Below, one piece after another: positions 24,545 to 30,914 of a stretch of 30,914 nt of DNA. The notes beneath the pieces were generated by a model that saw only the letters and a program-made list of their open reading frames with translations, did no database searches and was not told the origin of the DNA. The stretch comes from Bacteroidota bacterium (lineage in GTDB: Bacteria; Bacteroidota; Bacteroidia; Cytophagales; Cyclobacteriaceae), in NCBI GenBank assembly GCA_003242315.1, contig QGUY01000011.1, forward strand, positions 1 to 30,914. The letters run 5' to 3'. Each line of letters starts with the position of its first letter. The first letter of the stretch is position 1. The translations under genes were made by a program, and so were the position numbers.

Positions 24545-25305
24545 GCTGAATCCAGTTTTTCCTCCAGATCGCGAATTTGTGGATAACTGATGAGGACTGC
24601 ACGGTTCGGTCCCTGGAAAACGAACATACTGCCTGCGGCTACTGCCGATGCGCCCGCTTCCTTCGCCAGGCGCAAGTCCTGAATGCTGCCTGCGCCGCCA
24701 CAAGCGACCACGGGAATACTGACGTTGTGGGAAACCGCACGGATCAATGACAGATCGTAGCCCTTCATGGTACCGTCCGCATTGATGGAGTTCAGTAGAA
24801 TTTCACCCGCTCCGAGTTCTTCAATCCTTTTTGCATAGGCGACAGGATCTTCTTTTGTGGCGTACGTTCCGCTTTTGATGTACACGACGTGCTTGCCAAG
24901 CAATTTTTTCTTTACGTCTATGGAAACGACGAGCGTCGAGGAGCCAAAGATCCTCACCGCCTCGGCGAGAAACCTCTGATCAAGATAAGCGGCAGAATTG
25001 ATGATTACCTTTTCAATTCCTGCCTTGAGAAGTTGGGCTATCTGATCGATGGATCGTATGCCGCCTCCGTACGCCAGCGGCATAAAGCATTCATCTGTAA
25101 TTTGCCGAAGTAGCTTGAAATTTGGTGGGCGGTTTTCCAGGGTCGCTGTGATGTCCAGGAACACGAGTTCATCAACTTCCTTATCATTGAATATCTTGAC
25201 GGCATTGATCGGATCTCCGATGTAGGTAGGCGATTGAAACTTGATGGTCTTTACCAAACCCTGCCCTTTGAGCAACAGACAGGGTATAATACGTGTTCGT
25301 AGCAT
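24541..25305 (-). CDS. hisF2: HisF2/AglZ-type cyclase subunit for acetamidino sugar formation
   Basis: A 254-residue TIM barrel close to HisF but of the surface-sugar type. It reads MLRTRIIPCLLLKGQGLVKT. Position 11, where HisF has the catalytic Asp11, is leucine, while the second catalytic residue Asp130 (VVSIDVK) is kept. The HisF phosphate sites are partly kept (YGGGIRS, ACGGAGS). Loss of Asp11 argues against histidine synthesis. With HisH2 it should channel ammonia to the WbpG-type enzyme. It lies seven bases after hisH2 and overlaps the Wzy-like gene by four bases (ATGA). Confidence 0.88.
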   Translation of the reverse strand: MLRTRIIPCLLLKGQGLVKTIKFQSPTYIGDPINAVKIFNDKEVDELVFLDITATLENRPPNFKLLRQITDECFMPLAYGGGIRSIDQIAQLLKAGIEKVIINSAAYLDQRFLAEAVRIFGSSTLVVSIDVKKKLLGKHVVYIKSGTYATKEDPVAYAKRIEELGAGEILLNSINADGTMKGYDLSLIRAVSHNVSIPVVACGGAGSIQDLRLAKEAGASAVAAGSMFVFQGPNRAVLISYPQIRDLEEKLDSA

Positions 25306-25312
25306 GGACAGC

Positions 25313-25927
25313 CTAGTTCATGGTTGCGAAGTTACGAAGCAGTTGCATTCCATACCTATGACTTTTCTCCGGGTGAAACTGGGTTCCGAAAATGTTGTCC
25401 TTGTGAACCGAAGAAGTGAATACAATGCCATACGTTGTCGTGGCGAGGGAATGGCTGCTGTCACTGCACTCGACGTAGTAAGAATGTACGAAATAGAACT
25501 TGGAGTCCTGCAATCCTTTGAAGAGATGCTGGTCGTCTTGCGTGGAAATCAGGTTCCATCCCATGTGAGGTACTTTAAGCGTGCTGTTCGCGTTGTCAAA
25601 ACGGAATCTTTTGACGACGCCGTCTATCCATCCGAGACCAGGCAGGCTGCCTTCTTCGCTGGATTTCATGAGAATCTGCATCCCAAGACAGATGCCCAGT
25701 ACGGGGACCTTTTCTTCCAGCGCTTTCTTATTTAATATACTGCGAAGGCCAAGAGCATCAATGTTCGTCATGGCATTGTCAAAGGCTCCTACGCCGGGAA
25801 GAATTATTTTCTTCGCTTTCGCAATGACCTCCGCATCCGGAGATATTTCAGCGTTGACGCCGATCTTCTTCAGCATATTCTTAATGGAGGCAAGGTTGCC
25901 CATCCCGAGGTCAATTATTGTGATCAT
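25313..25927 (-). CDS. hisH2: HisH2-type glutamine amidotransferase subunit
   Basis: A 204-residue class I glutaminase. The nucleophile is Cys80 in GICLGMQIL, and the His-Glu pair is in TQFHPEKSH (His185, Glu187). The N-terminus MITIIDLGMGNLASIKNML is typical of HisH. No other histidine genes are near. With hisF2 next to it and WbpG-type genes in the locus, it should release ammonia from glutamine for acetamidino sugar formation. The ATG at 25927 lies inside the end of the upstream gene (17-base overlap), suggesting coupled translation. Confidence 0.9.
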   Translation of the reverse strand: MITIIDLGMGNLASIKNMLKKIGVNAEISPDAEVIAKAKKIILPGVGAFDNAMTNIDALGLRSILNKKALEEKVPVLGICLGMQILMKSSEEGSLPGLGWIDGVVKRFRFDNANSTLKVPHMGWNLISTQDDQHLFKGLQDSKFYFVHSYYVECSDSSHSLATTTYGIVFTSSVHKDNIFGTQFHPEKSHRYGMQLLRNFATMN

Positions 25928-27293
25928 GCAGTATTTTGTTTAGCGCCGACTGGAGATTCCTCACGTAATCGGGTGCAAAATTGTTTCGATTGCTGGCATG
26001 TACAACAGCCCTTTCCTGAACCTGGAATGACTTGATCGTTTCGACGTACTCATCCGCGTTTTTACAGAAGCGGGTGAACGTTGTGTCATTCAGGAGCGAA
26101 CCAAGATAATACGACGAGAGCCCGTCCTCATCGATGACAACATTCTGGGTTCCCAGGGTGAGCGCCTCAAGGTTGCACGTGGAGTACGTGGTTGAGTGAA
26201 AAGTACAATGCCGGACAACTTCCTGGAAAGACAATTCGGTTTCTATCATCACATTTGGTGGCAGGTCCGATCCGAATAGTTGCTTTTCCCTGGGCACGAA
26301 AATGAAGAGTACATCGGGCAGCCGTGATGCCACTGTCCTGACAAACGACAGAAGATAATCCTGCGTGTTCTTATTCGTAGGAACGCATACCGACTTTGCA
26401 TATCCTTTCATGCGCTGCAAGATAGCGGCATTTACGGGCTTGTCGTACAAATATTGCAGGTAGTAGCTCCCGACAGGAAATATGTTTTCCGCAGATACGT
26501 AAAGACCATGGAGGAGCTGTTGCCGGTCGCTTTCTCCAAACACAAAGAAGTAATCAGGACAAAACCGTGCATCCAGTTTTCGTGCGGGGTGATAATAGGA
26601 GATATTGATGATACCGTGTTGATACTCCGCAACAGGTATCCCCAGGGCGTGAGCGGCGTATGTGATGTAGTAACTTCCGTAGTCCGTGATGAACACCATG
26701 CGCGGCCGGTGGATGCGAAGAAGGAACTTCACCGCGTGCACTTTGGCCATGAACAAGGAATACCTGTGATTAATGTCGACGTTCAACCCATAATCGGAAA
26801 GAATTTTCAGGAGAACCTCGCGACCCGCTATTCTAGGCTTTGAAAATCGGAAAACAATGGAAAAAAATGCTGCCAATATCAGGAGTAGGTCCATCGAAAG
26901 AACCTTTTTCTTTCCGTATTCTTTCCTTTGAAGGTGTCCCTGCCAGACCTGTTCGACGTACAGCGACTTGTCGTATCCCAGTAATTCGATCGTCTTTTCA
27001 GCAAGCTTGTCAATGACTATGTCGTCGACGTTCTTGCGTTCGAGCTCGTTTGAGAAAAAAATGTAATCATACCTCCGGAAAAGGCGGCCCAGACCGAAAA
27101 GACCGTTTCTGATTTTCTTGAAAATGTCTGCCTTGTTGTAGGCGTGGATGATGATCTGGGACTTCAACAACTCCGAATAGATAAGAGCGCGATAGAATGG
27201 CCAGAATGGCTGACCGTTTACGCTTATTTGATCTACCGGATATTTTGTTTCAATATCCCGAAGGATTTCCTCCTTGTTCACTTCATTCTCCAT
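25911..27293 (-). CDS. Uncharacterised surface-glycan protein, possible GT-B transferase
   Basis: A 460-residue protein I cannot place firmly. The C-terminal half resembles GT-B enzymes for capsule or surface polymers: PVAEYQHGIINISYYHP (a QHG motif as in capsule/CDP-glycerol-type transferases), DYFFVFGESDRQQLL, VPTNKN, and HSTTYSTCNLEALTLG followed by VVIDEDG. The N-terminal half has a hydrophobic stretch near 130-150 (LLLILAAFFSIVF) that may sit at the membrane. I use the ATG at 27293, which overlaps the wzx stop by 11 bases. It lies between wzx and hisH2 in the operon. A role in transferring or modifying a sugar is inferred from context. Confidence 0.6.
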   Translation of the reverse strand: MENEVNKEEILRDIETKYPVDQISVNGQPFWPFYRALIYSELLKSQIIIHAYNKADIFKKIRNGLFGLGRLFRRYDYIFFSNELERKNVDDIVIDKLAEKTIELLGYDKSLYVEQVWQGHLQRKEYGKKKVLSMDLLLILAAFFSIVFRFSKPRIAGREVLLKILSDYGLNVDINHRYSLFMAKVHAVKFLLRIHRPRMVFITDYGSYYITYAAHALGIPVAEYQHGIINISYYHPARKLDARFCPDYFFVFGESDRQQLLHGLYVSAENIFPVGSYYLQYLYDKPVNAAILQRMKGYAKSVCVPTNKNTQDYLLSFVRTVASRLPDVLFIFVPREKQLFGSDLPPNVMIETELSFQEVVRHCTFHSTTYSTCNLEALTLGTQNVVIDEDGLSSYYLGSLLNDTTFTRFCKNADEYVETIKSFQVQERAVVHASNRNNFAPDYVRNLQSALNKILHDHNN

Positions 27294-28602
27294 TCGCCTT
27301 AACAAACAAACTTTTCAAGCCTGCCCGCCAAGGCAGCGGGTAAGCCTTTTGGGTTACGAGAAAGGTCAGCACAAAACTCATGATATATCCTGCAGCCGTA
27401 GCGTAGGCCGCGGCAATGGTTCCGAGCCTGGGAAGCAGAAAGTAGCTGATCAGAAAATGTACAATGCAACTGCTGACCGTGATCATCGCAATGTAGTGCG
27501 TCTTCCTCAAGTGAAAGAGGTAATTTACCACGCCGTAGTAGAATCCATCAGCAAGGAACCCAATAAGAATCCACGTTAGATATTCGCCGGCACCATAAAA
27601 TGATTGATCAACCAGGAGTGACAAAATGAGGGGACTGAAAACATACATTCCAGCGGCAAAACATGTCAACAGTACATAATATATCCACGTGTAACGCACT
27701 AATTTCACTTTAACGTCGAAAGTTTCTCCAGCAGTATTTAGCTGCTCAAATATGTGAGGGGTGAACGCTCTGTTGAAGGAACTTGCCACCATTCCAACAA
27801 TCATGGCAATTTGGTAACTGATGGAATACAATCCATTCTCACTTACGCTAACCATGTTGTTTATCAGTATCCGGTCGAGTCCGCTGTTCACCCAGCCAGC
27901 CAACGAGTGGGCGACCAGGGGTAGGGAGAATCCAACGGATGCACGCATGATCGCCGGGTTTAACGTCGGCTTGAGGAGATCCTTGTGTATAAGGTAAAAA
28001 AGACTTGCCGTACCATACAGCAATCCCGCGGAGACTATGCCCAGTATCCTTCCGTCTTCCTTCATTCCAAAGGAAACTACAAGCACGATGGAGACTACGT
28101 AATTCACCAGTGAATTGGAAATTTGAAAGATGCCGTAGGTGACGGGCCGGCTTTCAAGTTGAAGGAGGGTAAGGTTGAGTTGCGACAGCGACTGAAAATA
28201 CGCAACGACGATACTGAAGAATATCCACTTGGATCGCAATTGGATGGTGCGTGAAAAAAAGTCTGGCCAAAGCGATACGGCAACGAGGAGAACAGTGACG
28301 ATCAAAAGGCTGACGAGGCAAATGTTGGAAAGGTATACTCTCAGTTGACTTTTCGATACTGAAAAGAAGTTTACCGATACGAATCCGCTTTGCTCAAGTC
28401 CCACCAGAAGCAGGAATATTGAAACGCAGGCCATGAACGTGGACACAAAGCCGTATTCTTCTGGCGTGAGGTACCGTGTCAGGATCGGTAAGAGGAAGAA
28501 CGGAATGGCGGCATTGATCACACTGGCAGCCGTGTAAACCACCGTACCCCGCAGGACCGGGTTTGTCAGCCTATTCAGAAGCGGATTTTTTCGGCTGTTC
28601 AT
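27283..28602 (-). CDS. Oligosaccharide flippase (Wzx-like, MATE/MOP superfamily)
   Basis: A 439-residue protein with twelve to fourteen hydrophobic segments. The N-terminal signature is AAIPFFLLPILTRYLTPEEYGFVSTF, seen here in part as ILTRYLTPEEYG. Wzx proteins move the lipid-linked repeat unit across the inner membrane. ATG 28602 (MNSRKNPLLNRL) is chosen, giving a 32-base overlap with the upstream ligase-like gene. A longer in-frame start at 28695 would add about 30 residues unlike the family. Its stop overlaps the next gene by 11 bases. Confidence 0.88.
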   Translation of the reverse strand: MNSRKNPLLNRLTNPVLRGTVVYTAASVINAAIPFFLLPILTRYLTPEEYGFVSTFMACVSIFLLLVGLEQSGFVSVNFFSVSKSQLRVYLSNICLVSLLIVTVLLVAVSLWPDFFSRTIQLRSKWIFFSIVVAYFQSLSQLNLTLLQLESRPVTYGIFQISNSLVNYVVSIVLVVSFGMKEDGRILGIVSAGLLYGTASLFYLIHKDLLKPTLNPAIMRASVGFSLPLVAHSLAGWVNSGLDRILINNMVSVSENGLYSISYQIAMIVGMVASSFNRAFTPHIFEQLNTAGETFDVKVKLVRYTWIYYVLLTCFAAGMYVFSPLILSLLVDQSFYGAGEYLTWILIGFLADGFYYGVVNYLFHLRKTHYIAMITVSSCIVHFLISYFLLPRLGTIAAAYATAAGYIMSFVLTFLVTQKAYPLPWRAGLKSLFVKANGE

Positions 28603-29824
28603 CCAACCTGCAGGAAAGGAGTGAGTAGAAGAAACCGAAAAACACGTTGCCCTTATGAACATTGAGCAAGCTTTCGCTGATGCCACTAAAGGCAAACAGC
28701 AAGAGGAAGAGATAGAATTCCGGAAAATCCTGGCGGAACGATCGGAATAGAGGCACGCCTAAGACCAGGAGATATAAGAGCAATCCCACAATTCCATGTC
28801 TTACCATGCCCTCAAGATACTCATTATGTGCATCCAGCCTTCGGTCAAGTACCATGTCGTATTGCCTCTCCTTGTAGCATTTCAGCATCGCTGGCTCGTC
28901 GCCACCTGTACCATACCCAACCAGGGGGCGGTTCCGGATTTGATCCAGCGCGCAATCATATACCTGGTAGCGGAAAGAAAACGACCAATTGCTTTCATCG
29001 TGGCCGTCTACCCGTCCTTTGAGCCGAATTGCTTTCAAGGGCGCTTCAATAAAACGATGCTGCGTGACAGGATGCAACAGGAGCGCAGCCATAAACACTA
29101 TAAAACCCACCAACAAGATCCAGAAATACTTCTTGAACTGGATGAACACATAGGGAAAGAGTACCAGAACCAATCCGGCCGTGGCTGTTCGCGCATTGAT
29201 GAAAATGAGCGATAGGAGTAACACAACGATCAGCGCGATTTTCAGTTTTCTTTTCGACGGATACTTCCGGGCGTCGACCAGCACAATTACGATGCTGAAC
29301 GATGTGTACAGGCCGAGATAGGCGGTATGTATAAAGGGTGAAAATTTCAGGTGACTGTTTTCGAGGGCTCGCTGAAAGTCGAGCGCAAAAAGGGCAGGAA
29401 CAACTTTTCCCCATCCGATCAGGCAAGTGACCAGTACACCCATTACGAATGCCCAGAGAAGCATCCTGAATGCTCTTTCATTCAACGCGAATCGGGTGAG
29501 GACCGCCAGCAGGGGGAAGACGATCAATGGCAGCTTTGTCTCGATGTTCCTGAGGCCGACGAGTGGCGCGCTTGAGTATACCAGACCAGCCACCTGCAAG
29601 AGGAAGAGCAGCAAGATCAGTTGTAAGGGCCGGTTGATGAATGGCTTGCGGAGCTTGTGTCGCTTGTAGGCGAGCCACAGGCCCGCTATCCCGGCAGCAA
29701 CGATAATGAGATTGTTCGCGCGGATAGGTATCAAAGGAAGCGAGAAGAGAACAAGGCAGAGTAGGAGGAAATATGCCTGTTCCAGGCTGATCCGGCTCTT
29801 TTCAAACGAGAAAATTGAACGCAT
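28571..29824 (-). CDS. O-antigen ligase family membrane protein
   Basis: A 417-residue protein with about ten to eleven hydrophobic segments and a large periplasmic loop. It has the ligase-type motif GYGTGG...DAHNEYLEGMVRHG (about 310-350), in which the histidine is the expected catalytic residue of WaaL-type enzymes. RTATAGLVLVL earlier matches the Wzy_C (PF04932) start. It would attach the finished glycan to its lipid anchor or join repeat units. It is the second polymerase/ligase-type gene in the locus. The gene starts 55 bases after the partial amidotransferase gene. Confidence 0.85.
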   Translation of the reverse strand: MRSIFSFEKSRISLEQAYFLLLCLVLFSLPLIPIRANNLIIVAAGIAGLWLAYKRHKLRKPFINRPLQLILLLFLLQVAGLVYSSAPLVGLRNIETKLPLIVFPLLAVLTRFALNERAFRMLLWAFVMGVLVTCLIGWGKVVPALFALDFQRALENSHLKFSPFIHTAYLGLYTSFSIVIVLVDARKYPSKRKLKIALIVVLLLSLIFINARTATAGLVLVLFPYVFIQFKKYFWILLVGFIVFMAALLLHPVTQHRFIEAPLKAIRLKGRVDGHDESNWSFSFRYQVYDCALDQIRNRPLVGYGTGGDEPAMLKCYKERQYDMVLDRRLDAHNEYLEGMVRHGIVGLLLYLLVLGVPLFRSFRQDFPEFYLFLLLFAFSGISESLLNVHKGNVFFGFFYSLLSCRLDEQPKKSASE

Positions 29825-29879
29825 TTCGGATCAGTCTATTGATGAGTGAAGACGTGACGACCCCTGATGAACGCTACAG

Positions 29880-30914
29880 CTAGTCGTCAAGGCCATCACC
29901 CGATACCGTATGCCGAAGCTGCCATTGTCCCTGGCTGTTCTTTCCCCACAGGTGGGGTGAGCGAAACTTGTCAATCGTTGCCCAGAACTCCTCTTCAGTG
30001 GTATCGATGTATTCCAAAAATTCCTTAAAGAACCGATCGGGGAATTCCTGATCATACTTCTTGACCAGGGCTACGCCTTCTTCCCGGGTGATCTTCTCGT
30101 TCCGGATTTCCTGTGCGGCATCATAGGTAGCCCGGCCGATGCCGAACTTGATCAGCGTGGTATAGTAGTGGAACGGGTCTATCTTGTCGTCGATACTGCT
30201 GTATTTGGAGTAGCTACCCTGGGTGCGTTCGGTGTTTGCCTTGAAGCCGGTGTTTTGCGCCGCATAGTAGTAGCATTCCTGCGGATCCCATTTCAGATAA
30301 TATCCGAGGTAGTGTACTTCGATTCCGGCGTCGGACAGTTCCTTCGGTTGATGAGGAATGTAGGGTGCAAAATCACTCAGGTCGAATGAGTGCTCCTTCA
30401 TAATCTGTTCGATCGTTTCCCCGCCAAGCATCAGCTGCATCGGGTCATCGACCGAAAAGAACTTGTAGTTCATGGTCGGTATCTTGTTCTCATCAACCTT
30501 GTTACCGTACTCGGCTTGGTTTTCTCCGTACATCACGAGTTGAACGCCGAAGCGCTTGGCCATTGCCGGGCCGATGATGCGCTGACCTATGATAAAGGGT
30601 TGGAAGGGGTGCAGGAGATTGTGAAATGCCTTCTTGGTCAGGAGGCGGTGGAGCCGGCCGTTGGGTGTATACAGGATGTTGTCCAGGCCGCCGACGTGAA
30701 TCCAGTTTTGAAAGTTTTCCCAGCCGATTGGCGTGTAAAGGTGCGGAGCCCACGTGACCGTGAGAGGATGCATTTTGTACTTGTATTTCAGGATGTGCGC
30801 TGTAAACGCGCTGTCCTTACCTCCGGAACCCGGAACGATTACATCGTAAAGACCGTCGTTACGCCGGAATTTCTCCAAAAGTTTCCAGAAAATTTCCTCA
30901 CCCCCTTTCCAGTA
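29880..30914 (-). CDS. Second N-acetyl sugar amidotransferase, WbpG family (5' end cut by the window edge)
   Basis: The 344 visible residues form a PP-loop amidotransferase with VPGSGGKDSAF as ATP-binding loop and the later MYGENQAEYGN and KWDPQECYYYA blocks of WbpG-type enzymes. The frame stays open upstream to the window edge (YWKGGEEIFWKLLEKF), so the N-terminal cysteine segment is probably just outside. It differs clearly from the plus-strand enzyme (SGGVDST loop, different C-terminus), so the two are not a recent duplication. It is the most upstream gene seen in the minus-strand polysaccharide operon. Confidence 0.88.
   Translation of the reverse strand, partial: YWKGGEEIFWKLLEKFRRNDGLYDVIVPGSGGKDSAFTAHILKYKYKMHPLTVTWAPHLYTPIGWENFQNWIHVGGLDNILYTPNGRLHRLLTKKAFHNLLHPFQPFIIGQRIIGPAMAKRFGVQLVMYGENQAEYGNKVDENKIPTMNYKFFSVDDPMQLMLGGETIEQIMKEHSFDLSDFAPYIPHQPKELSDAGIEVHYLGYYLKWDPQECYYYAAQNTGFKANTERTQGSYSKYSSIDDKIDPFHYYTTLIKFGIGRATYDAAQEIRNEKITREEGVALVKKYDQEFPDRFFKEFLEYIDTTEEEFWATIDKFRSPHLWGKNSQGQWQLRHTVSGDGLDD

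Noticed and set aside
24545..24703. Longer N-terminus for the Wzy-like protein
   Set aside because: The extra residues come from sequence inside hisF2 and are not hydrophobic; the ATG at 24544 overlapping the hisF2 stop is a typical coupled start.
24541..25927. Part of a histidine biosynthesis operon
   Set aside because: There are no other his genes, HisF Asp11 is lost, and the pair sits among glycan genes with WbpG-type enzymes.
28603..28695. Longer N-terminus for the flippase
   Set aside because: It would extend deep into the ligase-like gene and adds residues unlike the family before the true first membrane helix.

Overview
The window looks like the chromosome of a free-living Bacteroidota, probably of the Cytophagales type. 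The grounds are the mid-GC coding style, leaders that carry the Bacteroidota -7 promoter element TAnnTTTG (with an upstream TTTG at guaB and at the plus-strand amidotransferase), few recognisable Shine-Dalgarno sites, short-period intergenic repeats, and the gene content. This assignment is by pattern only; there is no 16S rRNA, and no tRNA gene or CRISPR array was seen.

Left part (1-5,950), housekeeping and sulfur metabolism. After the end of an unidentified gene come hemH (ferrochelatase with an internal four-cysteine segment) and, convergent to it, a minus-strand run: a stand-alone NadR-type ribosylnicotinamide kinase domain, a GNAT acetyltransferase, thioredoxin, a metallo-beta-lactamase/double-rhodanese sulfur enzyme, a TauE/SafE exporter, and an RlpA-SPOR cell-wall protein. 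The last four suggest handling of persulfide, sulfite or thiosulfate next to an envelope gene.

Middle part (5,980-17,350). guaB (IMP dehydrogenase) has a good promoter and ends in a heptamer-repeat hairpin. A partner-switching signalling module follows: a membrane-bound SpoIIE-type phosphatase, a STAS antagonist and an RsbW-like kinase. Next is an outer-membrane-protein chaperone operon of three SurA/parvulin-type genes and a MoxR ATPase. Convergent to it are a lipoprotein with a degenerate Rieske fold and pheS.

Right part (17,415-30,914), a surface-polysaccharide locus, almost all on the minus strand. It holds an initiating MraY/WecA-type phosphoglycosyltransferase, a DegT-type aminotransferase, GT2 and GT4 glycosyltransferases, a Wzx flippase, two O-antigen polymerase/ligase-type membrane proteins, a poorly known GT-B-like protein, and acetamidino-sugar genes. 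The last are a HisH2/HisF2 pair plus two different WbpG-type N-acetyl-sugar amidotransferases, one on the opposite strand with its own promoter and one cut by the window edge. Together they predict an O-antigen or capsule with at least one acetamidino-modified sugar. The genes that make the sugar nucleotide itself are not in the window.

Intergenic spaces are small. Several are filled with imperfect heptamer or octamer repeats arranged as inverted repeats, and some of these provide the stop codons of neighbouring genes.
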